From: Oxalobacteraceae sp. CFBP 13730
GTDB lineage: Bacteria; Pseudomonadota; Gammaproteobacteria; Burkholderiales; Burkholderiaceae_D
DNA: 64,000 nucleotides
Direction of reading: 5' to 3'
Assembly: GCA_014841835.1 (NCBI GenBank)
Contig: JACYUQ010000003.1
Coordinates: 248,001-312,000 of the forward strand
The position numbers and the translations under genes are program-made. The stretch's first letter is position 1. Every line of letters begins with the position of its first letter. The notes below the pieces were generated by a model that saw nothing but the letters and a program-made list of their open reading frames with translations, was not told the origin of the DNA and did no database searches. Below are positions 44,863 through 54,978 of this stretch, piece by piece.

Positions 44863-46116
44863 ATGCGTCGTCCTTCCAAAGATTCAACACCCAAACTTTC
44901 CGCAGAAAGCCAGCGCCTCGTCAGCCTCTCGCAAGCCCTCATGCAAGCTGCCAGCCGTGCCGAAGAACGGGCGTGGGAACGCCAGCTCGACACGCAACTG
45001 CAAAAACTGCTCAAGACCAATCACCAGGACAGCATCGACAGCGCGCTGAACGCCCTGTTCAGGGACGATCTGGCCTCGTATGACGTGCTGATGGACACCG
45101 TCGAAGCGGTCAGCGAATCGGCCATGATGGTCGAGCAGAAAGACGGCGTCGACGTCACCTGGCAGGCGCTTCTGATCGCTGCGCCGATCCTGGCATGGAC
45201 CCGGTTCTCGATCGCCACCGGTGCGATCCCGGCCGACCTGCTGGCCACGCTCAGCGCGCACTTCTCGGCCCACCTGCTCGCAGGCGGCACGAAGATGGCC
45301 ATCGCCCCTACCCTGTACTCGATCGACCAGCTGCCGCGCACCCACGCCGAAACCTACGCGCTGACGCACAAGCTGGCCGCCGCCGCGCACAAGGGCGGCA
45401 CGATCAAGCCTGCGCCGCAGTTAGAGGAAACCGCGCCGTTCCTGGCCGACACGCGCTACATGCTGATCGCCATTGTCGCGCCGGCAGGCGACCCGCTGTT
45501 CCGTTGGCAAGAGCCACAGCATCAGCTGCACGTCGTGCAAGAGCGCGAACGCAGCCTGGAACAGTGGCGCACGCAAGCCACCGCCAACGTCGCGCGCCTG
45601 ATGCCGGGTTGCGGCATCGAGCTGCTGCTGCCGGAAGCGTATTACGTCGCCTGCCGCGAAGCCGATAAGCTGATCCGTCCGATCTCGATCCGCGCCGCCG
45701 TCCACTACCTGACGAACACGCTGGGCGTGGAACCGTCCGACCTGCGCGCTGTCGTCGCCGGCTTTGGCGAGGAAGCCCCGGACATCCAGATCGACGAATA
45801 CCGCGTGGCCTTCACGATGCGCCAGAGCGCCGATGTCGTGTACGGTATCGTCTGGCCACTGTACGGACAGGAAGACGAATCCGGCACGCCAGTGGAAGGC
45901 CCGCTGGCCATCACGCACGATGCGCTCAGTCCGCTCAACGAGATCGTCGCGCACCTGAACGAAGCCGGCATCGCCCACATCAAGCGCATCAACGAGCGCT
46001 ACGCCGCCGAATACTGCGACGACTGCGGCTCCCCCCTCTTCGCCGACCCAACCGGCGAACTGGTGCATGCCGAAATGCCGGACGACACGCCGACAGGCAG
46101 CGAGCACTTCCACTGA
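44863..46116 (+). CDS. DUF2863 family protein
   Basis: The protein has 417 residues. It is a conserved Burkholderiales protein of unknown function; the order of 'LSQALMQAASRAEERAWERQLD', 'DTVEAVSESAMM', 'ILAWTRFSIATGAI' and the end 'DDCGSPLFADPTGELVHAEMPDD' is that of DUF2863. 'CDDCGSPLF' near the C-terminus looks like half of a zinc-binding pair. There are no signal peptide or membrane segments, so it is cytosolic. It has no operon partner: the hydroxylase control region lies upstream and a repeat cluster downstream. Confidence 0.85.
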   Translation: MRRPSKDSTPKLSAESQRLVSLSQALMQAASRAEERAWERQLDTQLQKLLKTNHQDSIDSALNALFRDDLASYDVLMDTVEAVSESAMMVEQKDGVDVTWQALLIAAPILAWTRFSIATGAIPADLLATLSAHFSAHLLAGGTKMAIAPTLYSIDQLPRTHAETYALTHKLAAAAHKGGTIKPAPQLEETAPFLADTRYMLIAIVAPAGDPLFRWQEPQHQLHVVQERERSLEQWRTQATANVARLMPGCGIELLLPEAYYVACREADKLIRPISIRAAVHYLTNTLGVEPSDLRAVVAGFGEEAPDIQIDEYRVAFTMRQSADVVYGIVWPLYGQEDESGTPVEGPLAITHDALSPLNEIVAHLNEAGIAHIKRINERYAAEYCDDCGSPLFADPTGELVHAEMPDDTPTGSEHFH

Positions 46117-46121
46117 TATCC

Positions 46122-46280
46122 CACAGCCGGGGTCAGGTCTGACATTCGGACACGACCTCGGCTCTAGCCGATTTCACAGCCGGGGTCAGGTCTGACATTC
46201 GGACACGACCTCGTCTCTAGCCGATTTCACAGCCGGGGTCAGGTCTGACTTTCGGACACGACCTCAGCCCTAGACACTCT
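46122..46280. repeat. Three tandem 53-bp direct repeats (REP-like)
   Basis: Units start at 46122, 46175 and 46228, each with 'CACAGCCGGGGTCAGG', 'TCTGAC', a T-TCGGACACGACCTC block and 'CTAGCC'. Inside each unit GTCAG-GT-CTGAC is a small palindrome. The first two units differ at few bases; the third is more diverged at its end. Confidence 0.85.
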
Positions 46281-46493
46281 CAACGATGTCGTGCTCAGAA
46301 GAAGGATAGCCCGGCGCCAGCTAGTTGCGATTACTCGACTGTCGAGATCGTGTCCAAATGTCAGACCTGACCCTCGCTTTTCGCTAGCCAGATTCAACGA
46401 TGTCGTGCTCAGAAGCAGGATAGCCCGGTGCCAGCTAGTTGCGATTATTCGACTGTCGAGATCGTGTCCGATTGTCAGACCTGACCCCGGCTT
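46281..46493. repeat. Two tandem 115-bp repeats carrying inverted copies of the 53-bp repeat core
   Basis: Units start at 46281 and 46396 ('CAACGATGTCGTGCTCAGAA...'). Each contains 'ATCGTGTCC...TGTCAGACCTGACCC', the reverse complement of the core in the 53-bp units upstream. Heads and tails thus face each other, as in BIME-type arrays. The ORF-like frames here are meaningless. Confidence 0.85.
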
Positions 46494-46503
46494 TTTACAC
46501 ATG

Positions 46504-46543
46504 AAAAAAAGGCCGGGCACTTGATCGTGGCCGGCCTTTTTTT
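46504..46543 (-). terminator. Intrinsic terminator of glf
   Basis: A7-GGCCGG / CCGGCC-T7 with an inner partial CAC/GTG pairing. It lies 18 bases after the glf stop, is bidirectional in shape, and separates glf from the repeat cluster. Confidence 0.85.
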
Positions 46544-46560
46544 ATGACTGCGTTAGCGCA

Positions 46561-47769
<1,209 letters not shown>

Positions 47770-47964
47770 TCAAGGCCGTGGCACGCGTCGCCGCATCGCG
47801 AGTGTATTTAGTGGCAAAAGAATATCACCCAAACCCCCTTTTGCCCCGCACAATTGGACAACGTGGTTTGTACGAAACGAGGGATGCAGCCATGGGGCAA
47901 AATGCCGTCCGGATGCGGTCTGAGTGAGGTTGAAAAGGCGTACGATGTGCTACCGAATGACGAT

Positions 47965-49127
<1,163 letters not shown>

Positions 49128-49131
<4 letters not shown>

Positions 49132-49607
49132 GTAGGGGTATCGGTCCAGGTGGAATACGGCGCCCTGATCAGGCTCGAATTGTAATAACGCTTGTCGCCA
49201 GTGACTTCCTGGCCGATCCAGTCTGGCTTGTCGAACACGGCGTCTTCGGCCGGCAGCTCGATCTCGGCCACGACCAGGCCCGCGTTCTCGCCCAGGAATT
49301 CATCGACTTCCCAGGTAAAACCGGCATGCTCGATGCGGCGCCGGGTCTTTTCGACCAGGGGCCGCTCGCACAGGCGCTCGAGCAGTTCGGCGGCCTCAGC
49401 CAGCGGGATCGGATACTCCCACTCGCCGCGCGAGGCGCCTTCGCTCTTGCTCTTGATGGTCAGGACGCCCTGCTCGCCCTCGATACGCACGCGCACCGTG
49501 CGCGTCGGGTCGGCGCACAGATAGCCCTGGCGCAGCAGCGTGGCCGTGCCCAGCGTGCGCCAGGTGTCGCCCGACAGCAGAAACTTGCGTTCGATCTCGA
49601 TACCCAT
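49128..49607 (-). CDS. CYTH-domain protein (probable inorganic triphosphatase)
   Basis: A 159-residue single-domain CYTH protein. The defining 'GIEIERKFLL' (ExExK) is at residues 2-11. 'RTVRVRIEGEQGVLTIKSKSEG' and 'EWEYPIPLAEAAELLE' continue the triphosphate tunnel with alternating Arg, Lys and Glu. 'WEVDEFLGENAGLVVAEIELPAED' gives the acidic metal-binding strands. Short stand-alone bacterial CYTH proteins characterised so far hydrolyse tripolyphosphate. It has 4 bases in common with the serine hydrolase and follows the carboxypeptidase gene by 4 bases, forming a three-gene unit. Confidence 0.9.
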
Positions 49608-49611
49608 CGGG

Positions 49612-50733
49612 TCAGCCCAGCCCTTGCAGGATCGGTTGCAGCATGGCGGCGCCCAGGCCTGCGCTGCGCGCGCCGTTCCAGCCGGTGTGCGCGTCGGGCA
49701 GGTTGGCGTTGTCCTTGAACGGCATTTCCAGCGTCAGGGACAGGCATTTGTAGTGGTGACCGACATACTTCGACGCGAGAGTGAGCAGTTCGTCGTTGTA
49801 CTTGCTGGCCGCATAGCCGAATTCTTTCTGGAAGTCCGGGCTGCAGGCGATGTAGCGGTCGATGAAGGCGGTTTGCTCCATTGCGCGCTCGGCCGTGAAA
49901 TCGGCCAGCATTTCGCAGCCGGCCACGAAGTTGTACGGCAGCGCTTCGTCGCCGTGAATATCGAAGAACATGTCGATGCCGACTTCTTCGATTTTGCGCT
50001 TCACGCACAGTACCTCGGGGCTGCGCTCGAGCGACGGGTTCATCCATTCGCGGTTCAGGTTGGCACCGGCGGCGTTCGTGCGCAGGTTGCCGTGCACCGA
50101 GCCGTCCGGGTTCATGTTCGGCACGATGTAGAACACGGCGCGCTGCAGCAGCGTGCGCGCCACCGGGTTGGCGCTGTCGAGCAGCGCATCCATCATGCCT
50201 TCGACGAACCACTCGGCCATCGATTCGCCCGGGTGCTGACGCGCGATGACCCAGATCTTTTTCTCGGCCTGCGGATTGCCGATCACGACCAGGTTCATGT
50301 CGCGCCCTTCGACCGTGCTGCCGAGGTCGACCACGCATGCGATCGGGTTGTCGGCCACTTCGCCCAGCAGGCGCAGGTGGCGTTCCCAGCTGTACGGCTC
50401 GAAGTAGGCGTAATACACGCTGTCGGTTTCCGGCGTGTGCTCGATCGTCATCACCTGGCCATCGAACGTGGTCGGCACGCGGAACCAGTTGTCGAGGTCA
50501 TAGCTGGCCACCGCCTGGTAATCCTCGAACCCCTTCGGATACGTGGCCTGGCCGGCGTTCAAGAAGCGCATTGTCACGGTCTGGTCGCGCGCACCCTGCA
50601 GGCGAAAATGGAACCACTGGTGGATGTCGGCGTGCGAGTCGGCGCGCAGGTTCAGGTCGATCCGGGACGGATGCTCGGCGTTGACGACATCGATCGATCC
50701 GGCGTCGAACATCGTGCTGATCTTGATGGACAT
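49612..50733 (-). CDS. M14 family zinc carboxypeptidase (cytosolic, AGBL/CCP-like)
   Basis: A 373-residue cytosolic protein without a signal peptide. An N-terminal beta domain of about 110 residues ('ADIHQWFHFRLQGARDQTVTMRFLNAG') is typical of the cytosolic carboxypeptidase subgroup. The M14 domain has the zinc ligands in 'RQHPGESMAEWF' and 'FFDIHGDEALPYNF', the substrate Arg/Asn in 'NLNREW', and the catalytic Glu in 'LSLTLEMPFKDN'. It should remove C-terminal residues, possibly acidic ones, from peptides. It is first in the unit with the CYTH and serine hydrolase genes. Confidence 0.9.
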   Translation of the reverse strand: MSIKISTMFDAGSIDVVNAEHPSRIDLNLRADSHADIHQWFHFRLQGARDQTVTMRFLNAGQATYPKGFEDYQAVASYDLDNWFRVPTTFDGQVMTIEHTPETDSVYYAYFEPYSWERHLRLLGEVADNPIACVVDLGSTVEGRDMNLVVIGNPQAEKKIWVIARQHPGESMAEWFVEGMMDALLDSANPVARTLLQRAVFYIVPNMNPDGSVHGNLRTNAAGANLNREWMNPSLERSPEVLCVKRKIEEVGIDMFFDIHGDEALPYNFVAGCEMLADFTAERAMEQTAFIDRYIACSPDFQKEFGYAASKYNDELLTLASKYVGHHYKCLSLTLEMPFKDNANLPDAHTGWNGARSAGLGAAMLQPILQGLG

Positions 50734-50822
50734 GGTGATCCTTTCATGGCCCGCCGTGGAAGGCGGCGCAGGGTGACAAAGCGCCGGACGCGAGCCCGGC
50801 GAGAGGCGCGGACGAACAGTAT

Positions 50823-51227
50823 TTACTGCGCGTCGAGGTCGATCAGATCCTTCGTGTACATCGCCATGATCTGGCGCATCAACTCGACATTACCGCGATC
50901 GAGCACGACCGTCAGGTCCGGCTTGGTCTCGAGGGCAAAGGTCATGCGGATCATGCCCGGCAGCTCTTTGCAATTGACGTACTGGACGCGCGGCGTGTTC
51001 GGATTCTGCCAGTCGGCCTCACCGATCACGGGGCCGGCGGGGGGCGCCTTGAGCTGCGGATCCTTGTTGGCCGGCAGATGCTTGAGCAGCCAGAACACGA
51101 CATTGGCCGGGATATGCACGGCGACATCGCTCGCACCGATGGTGGAGAACTTGGTCAGCAACAGGTTACCAACCCGGTCGCAGGACATGGACAGGCTCTT
51201 GACTTGACGAATGACCGCTGGTTTCAC
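50823..51227 (-). CDS. Hypothetical cytosolic protein
   Basis: A 134-residue protein that I do not recognise. It has a mixed alpha/beta look, with 'SDVAVHIPANVVFWLLKHLPANKDP', a Pro-rich loop, 'VQYVNCKELPGMIRMTFALETKPDLTVVLDRGNVELMRQIM' and an acidic end. There is no signal peptide or membrane segment. A GAGGA-type sequence lies before the ATG. It sits 89 bases upstream of the carboxypeptidase gene on the same strand and may belong to its operon. Confidence 0.65.
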   Translation of the reverse strand: MKPAVIRQVKSLSMSCDRVGNLLLTKFSTIGASDVAVHIPANVVFWLLKHLPANKDPQLKAPPAGPVIGEADWQNPNTPRVQYVNCKELPGMIRMTFALETKPDLTVVLDRGNVELMRQIMAMYTKDLIDLDAQ

Positions 51228-51316
51228 GACGTTGATCCTCGGGGGAAGGTTGAAAAAGGCGCTGCGATTCTACCGCATCCCCCCGGCCTTTTGGGCAGTT
51301 TGCACCGCCGGACAGC

Positions 51317-51341
51317 AAAACGGGGAGCATGACGCTCCCCG
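51317..51341 (-). terminator. Intrinsic terminator of the KGG-protein gene
   Basis: Minus strand: CGGGGAGC-GTCAT-GCTCCCCG, then TTTT. An 8-bp stem with a 5-base loop lies 38 bases after the stop of the stress-type gene. Confidence 0.75.
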
Positions 51342-51379
51342 TGAATGGCTGTGCCGGCGCGCTGTTGGCGACAGCGCGC

Positions 51380-51694
51380 TTATTCCTTGGCGCCACCACT
51401 GCGGCTGCCGCTGCCTGCGCTCTGGCGGTTACCGCTCTTGACCGCGCTGCTCACCATGTCGGCGGCGCTCGCGGACTGGCGATTCCCGTGGCTCAGGCTG
51501 CCTGCGCGGCGGGCTTCTTCGGACGTGAATTCGTGCGCCGTTCCCTTCGCGTGTGCGGCTTTGCCGCCCTGGCTGGCGATTTCACGCTGGCGTGCAGGAT
51601 CCATCGATGCGAAGCCGCGATTACGCGTGCCGCTGGCACTTTGACTGTTACCCGCCGTGCCCGATTGCTTGTTACCCTGATTGCTTGAGGCCAT
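51380..51694 (-). CDS. KGG-repeat (GsiB-like) stress protein
   Basis: A 104-residue very hydrophilic protein starting MASSNQGNKQSG. The core 'GFASMDPARQREIASQGGKAAHAKGTAHEFTSEEARRAG' is the KGG motif region of glucose/general stress proteins, which resemble plant LEA proteins and are linked to drought and starvation. The remainder is Ser/Gly/Gln-rich and probably disordered. The ATG at 51694 has GGGAG 10 bases upstream; the longer frame to 51805 is unlike a protein. It is divergent from another hydrophilic protein gene at 52030. Confidence 0.85.
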   Translation of the reverse strand: MASSNQGNKQSGTAGNSQSASGTRNRGFASMDPARQREIASQGGKAAHAKGTAHEFTSEEARRAGSLSHGNRQSASAADMVSSAVKSGNRQSAGSGSRSGGAKE

Positions 51695-52029
51695 GATGAG
51701 GTTTCTCCCATATACACGATTGGAAACCGCCGCGTCCTGCGGCAGGCTTGAGGCCTGCCGACGCCAGAATGGCGGCGACGATGAGCCCAAATCCATAGTA
51801 GGCACGCCTGTTGGAAGCTGCTATAGGAGTAGTCCAGATGACTTTGTAGGACAACGCGCGAGAATTAGTGCAGTTACGAAATTAAAGTTCCGCCATTCAT
51901 TCTTCGGTTCAGGAACAGTCCTACATACACCCACTACGTCCTCCTATTCTGTGCGCTCCCGCGTGCGCGCATGATGGACCCATGCGGCAGGCATCGACCT
52001 GCCAGTTCACCAATACACAGGAGACCGAC
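51695..52029. other. Divergent intergenic region between two hydrophilic-protein genes
   Basis: About 335 bases, noticeably less GC-rich than the surroundings. It presumably holds both promoters; I could not assign boxes with confidence. AGGAG lies before the gene at 52030. Confidence 0.4.
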
Positions 52030-52854
52030 ATGGATGCGAACCAGCGTGGCGAAGTGAATAACCAGACCAACAACGGCGCCAACGAAAAATGGAATGCGGA
52101 CGCCAAGGGCGCAACGCGTGACGGCGCCACCGAGCAACGTGCACCGTCCGGCACCGGCATGGCGCAAACCGATCGCCCGGGCGCAGCAGAGGGCCAACTG
52201 GCCACGACCGGCGCGCCGCAAGGCACGACCGACAGCCACCAGCGTGCAATGGAAGCGCATTCCGGCGAGTGGGGTCAGCTGAATGAACCCGTGGGCAATC
52301 GCCAGGGCGAGACGCGCACTGCCGACAACCCGAACGCACCGTCGTCGGTCCAGCCAGCACATGCCGGCGGCACGACGATTGGCACGGGCGTGGATACCGG
52401 CATCGTCCCCGGCACCGGCACCGAAGATCGTAATGCACGCGGCACCGAAGCCGGCGTGCCCGGCGTGCAACATGGCGACATCTATGGCAACCGCCAGAGC
52501 GTGGACAATGCCAACGGCGACAATCGCGCCGATACCCAGGACGCCACCTCCAGCAAGATTCAGGAAAGCACTGATCGCAACGGAACGCAGACGGGCGAAA
52601 CGCCCCGCGAAGTGCCGGCCGACCGCTTCCACCAATCCAACGATCTGGCCGGTGGCCTGCCACGCAGCGGCGGCAACAGCGGCCCGCGCACCGAGGGCGA
52701 GGGTTACCAGACAGGCGGCAGCATGAACGCCGAACCGAACCCGGTGCATGAATCGAACGATGCGGCAGGCGGCTATCCGCGCAGCCCGGGCGGCGCCAAC
52801 AAACTCGCTGGCGACAGCAAGATGGACGACGACACGGGCTTTTCACGCCAGTAA
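52030..52854 (+). CDS. Large intrinsically disordered hydrophilic protein
   Basis: The protein has 274 residues and AGGAG upstream. It is dominated by G, N, D, T, A, E, Q and S with almost no hydrophobic residues, so it should be disordered and soluble. Two degenerate repeats near the end ('FHQSNDLAGGLPRSGG' and 'VHESNDAAGGYPRSPGG') show internal duplication. No family is recognised. The composition and the divergent KGG gene suggest a desiccation or osmotic-stress role, which is inference. A terminator follows its stop. Confidence 0.65.
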   Translation: MDANQRGEVNNQTNNGANEKWNADAKGATRDGATEQRAPSGTGMAQTDRPGAAEGQLATTGAPQGTTDSHQRAMEAHSGEWGQLNEPVGNRQGETRTADNPNAPSSVQPAHAGGTTIGTGVDTGIVPGTGTEDRNARGTEAGVPGVQHGDIYGNRQSVDNANGDNRADTQDATSSKIQESTDRNGTQTGETPREVPADRFHQSNDLAGGLPRSGGNSGPRTEGEGYQTGGSMNAEPNPVHESNDAAGGYPRSPGGANKLAGDSKMDDDTGFSRQ

Positions 52855-52882
52855 TCGCGCAGGCTGTTTGCAGTAACATATT

Positions 52883-52908
52883 CCGGGGCGCCATTGGCGC
52901 CCCGGTTT
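52883..52908 (+). terminator. Intrinsic terminator after the disordered-protein gene
   Basis: CCGGGGCGCC-ATT-GGCGCCCCGG is a perfect 10-bp stem with a 3-base loop, followed by TTT. Confidence 0.75.
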
Positions 52909-53035
52909 GCATGCGGGCGCGCTTGATCCAGCGCCAAGCCGCCCGCCACCGCTGGAACCAGTGCACGCCCATGGCAGTCGAACCGCTCGCCATCGCCACC
53001 CATGCGCGGTGGCGCGCAACCAGCGGAGACTTGCC

Positions 53036-53680
53036 ATGCCAGCGCTGCACGCCCCACCCCGCCCTGCCGCCGCACCGCCTTTCGGCCTGCACCCGCCGCG
53101 GCCCGTCCTGGCGCGGCGCCGACTGGGTATCGATCCTGCATGCTTCGTCGTTCTTGCCAGCCACCTGCATGCCGGTCGCCTCGCGGCACGCGCCGGCCTC
53201 GACACCGTGATCGTGGGGGTTGCCAGGCTGCGCCAGCGGCATGGTATCGATGCGATGCTGCTGGTTGCCGTGGGCGCCGGTGCGGATGCTGATGCTGATG
53301 CTGATGCCGATGCGGATGCGGATGCTGATGCTGATGCCATGGCAAATACAGATGCCGCCGCAGAACTGGCGCGACTGCGCGAACTGGTGCGCGCGCTGGC
53401 CATGACAGCGCATGTCCGCTTCGTGGTCGCCGCGTCGCTGAACAGTTGGCGCGACTGGCATGCGGCGGCCGACGTGCTGGTCAGTACGCCGTGGCGCATG
53501 GCAGACACCGGCATCGCGATGGACTGCGGGCGCGATGCGGCGCGCGGGCGGGCTACCGCCGTCGTCCTGCCGCCGCGCGATGCCGAGATGCTGGCGGTCC
53601 ATCTGGCCAGGCTGCAGCGGCGGCGCGCCCCGGCGCAGGTAACGGGCGACGCCAATCGCGTGACCCTGACCGCACCGTGA
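53036..53680 (+). pseudogene. Glycosyltransferase family 4-like remnant, C-terminal half only
   Basis: The frame codes 214 residues from an ATG with GGAG 7 bases upstream; the frame opens earlier, from a TTG at 52907. The sequence follows the C-terminal Rossmann domain of GT4 enzymes ('RRRLGIDPACFVVLASHL', 'AGLDTVIVGVARLRQRHGIDAMLLVAVG', 'WRDWHAAADVLVSTPWR', 'VVLPPRDAEMLAVHLARL'). The N-terminal acceptor domain is missing, as is the catalytic E-x7-E region after 'STPW'. A nine-unit Asp-Ala repeat interrupts it. It is most likely a decayed gene, though it remains open and is only 11 bases from the phosphatase gene. A short functional protein cannot be excluded. Confidence 0.5.
53285..53338 (+). 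repeat. Hexanucleotide microsatellite GATGC(N) x9
   Basis: Nine consecutive 6-base units, with only the last base varying, encode (Asp-Ala)9 within the glycosyltransferase remnant. Length changes would not shift the frame. Confidence 0.9.
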
Positions 53681-53691
53681 AAGGCGCCCGC

Positions 53692-54255
53692 ATGAAAGCC
53701 ATTTTCCTGGACAACGACGGCACGCTGGTCGACGACATGCCCTTCGCTGCCGAACCGCGCCGCATCCGCCTTGTCAGCGGCGCCGGGCCCGCGCTGCGGC
53801 TGCTCTCTGGCCTCGACTACCGATTATTTGTCGTCGCCAACCAGTCCGGCATCGCCCACGGCTGCTTTGGCGAAGACGCGATGACCCCGATGTCCGACCG
53901 CTTGCGCGACCTGCTGTTTCGCGAGCAGCTCACGCTCGACGGCTTTTACTATTGCCCACACCATCCGCTGGGCACTGTCAGCAACTACGCCCATGCCTGC
54001 ACCTGCCGCAAGCCGTCACCCGGCATGCTGCTGCGCGCTGCACACGAGCACGACATCGACCTGCGCGCATCGTGGATGATCGGCGACATCCTGCACGACG
54101 TCGAAGCCGGCAACCGCGCCGGCTGCCGCACGCTGCTGATCGACAACGGCAACGAGACCGAGTGGCGCCTGGGCCCGCGCCGGCTGCCCACCCGCATCGC
54201 GCCCGACCTGTACCACGCGGCCATGCTGATCGCCGGGCATGGCGACCAGCGCTAA
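53692..54255 (+). CDS. GmhB-like HAD phosphatase (histidinol/heptose-phosphate type)
   Basis: A 187-residue cytosolic HAD-IIIA phosphatase. 'IFLDNDGTLVDD' holds the nucleophile Asp and acid Asp (DxDGT). 'LFVVANQSGIAHGCF' holds the second motif Asn/Ser, and 'CRKPSPGML' with 'MIGDILHDVEAGNRAGC' holds Lys and the Mg-binding Asp. The zinc loop C-P-H-H...C-T-C is that of D-glycero-D-manno-heptose-1,7-bisphosphate 7-phosphatase. This copy could act on heptose or another sugar bisphosphate. Its pairing with a glycosyltransferase-like frame hints at glycan synthesis. It overlaps the convergent CDF gene by 4 bases at their 3' ends. Confidence 0.85.
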   Translation: MKAIFLDNDGTLVDDMPFAAEPRRIRLVSGAGPALRLLSGLDYRLFVVANQSGIAHGCFGEDAMTPMSDRLRDLLFREQLTLDGFYYCPHHPLGTVSNYAHACTCRKPSPGMLLRAAHEHDIDLRASWMIGDILHDVEAGNRAGCRTLLIDNGNETEWRLGPRRLPTRIAPDLYHAAMLIAGHGDQR

Positions 54256-54893
54256 CGGGCCGGCATGCGAGCGAGCGCCCCTTGCTGCAATTCGCCGCGC
54301 GCCTGCCGGATGATGTCGCGCGCCGCATACAGGCCAAGCAGCGCCATGATCGACGCCACCACGATATCGGGCCAACCGGCGCCGGTGCCGAACACGCCCA
54401 GCGCAGCGAGCATCACCGCCACGTTGCCGATCATGTCGTTGCGCGTGCACAGCCATACCGAGCGCATGTTTGCGTCGCCGTTCCTGAATGCGTACAGCAA
54501 CGCCGCCACCGCGCCGTTGGCGGCAAACGCCAGCACGCTGACCAGGCCCATGGTCTGCGCCTGTGGCACGTGGCCCCCCGTGCCGAGCCACACTGCCCGT
54601 CCCAGTACCAGCAGCCCGAAGGCGCCCATCACGAGGCCCTTGGCGTAGGCTGCGCGCGAACGCCACACGACCGCCAGGCCCAGCACGAACAGCGAAACGC
54701 CGTAGTTGGCGGCGTCGCCCAGAAAATCGACCGAGTCGGCCAGCAGCGCCACCGAGCCGGCGGCCAGGCTGCTGACGATCTCGACGCCGAACATCACGAA
54801 GTTGATTACAAGGGCGGCCCACAGCACTTTGCGGTAGCGCCCGTCGGGCGGCGGCGTGGCAGAACTGCACGATCCGGAACAGCATGACGACAT
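54252..54893 (-). CDS. CDF-family divalent metal exporter
   Basis: The protein has 213 residues, starting at ATG 54893 with GGAGG 5 bases upstream. The N-terminus 'MSSCCSGSCSS' is a Cys-rich metal-binding tail. Six membrane helices follow. The CDF metal site pattern is present in helix 2 ('ALLADSVDFLGDAANYGV', D-x3-D) and helix 5 ('RSVWLCTRNDMIGNVAVML', N-D-x3-N). The usual C-terminal cytoplasmic domain is absent, so it belongs to the short CDF group. Its promoter has the 19-base spacer of MerR-controlled genes, and the MerR regulator is divergent, so it should export Cd, Zn, Pb or Co. Confidence 0.88.
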   Translation of the reverse strand: MSSCCSGSCSSATPPPDGRYRKVLWAALVINFVMFGVEIVSSLAAGSVALLADSVDFLGDAANYGVSLFVLGLAVVWRSRAAYAKGLVMGAFGLLVLGRAVWLGTGGHVPQAQTMGLVSVLAFAANGAVAALLYAFRNGDANMRSVWLCTRNDMIGNVAVMLAALGVFGTGAGWPDIVVASIMALLGLYAARDIIRQARGELQQGALARMPAR

Positions 54894-54918
54894 ATGCACC
54901 TCCAAAGACAATGGATGC

Positions 54919-54949
54919 ATTAGAATCCCTGTAGTAACTACAAGGTCAA
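54919..54949 (-). promoter_or_regulatory. MerR-type promoter with operator dyad for the CDF gene
   Basis: Minus strand: -35 TTGACC (54949-54944), a 19-base spacer, -10 TCTAAT (54924-54919). The spacer is the dyad CCTTGTAG-TTA-CTACAGGG (54945-54927, sharing two bases with the -35 box). The over-long spacer and dyad are the hallmark of MerR-family activation by DNA untwisting. Confidence 0.9.
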
Positions 54950-54974
54950 CGTCAATGTCAACGTCAAGGTGAAC
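54945..54974. repeat. Hexanucleotide repeat GTCAA(N) before the MerR gene
   Basis: Four GTCAAN units plus a diverged fifth (GTGAAC) run from the operator edge to the MerR ribosome binding site. Copy number could alter spacing upstream of the CDF -35 box or the MerR start. Confidence 0.6.
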
Positions 54975-54978
54975 GAGA

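Noticed and set aside
46239..46520. 93-codon minus-strand frame over the repeat array
   Set aside because: It contains the same peptide twice because it reads through the tandem 115-bp repeats; not a gene.
53285..53338. Contingency (phase-variable) switch at the hexamer repeat
   Set aside because: The unit is six bases, so copy-number changes do not alter the reading frame; only protein length would vary.
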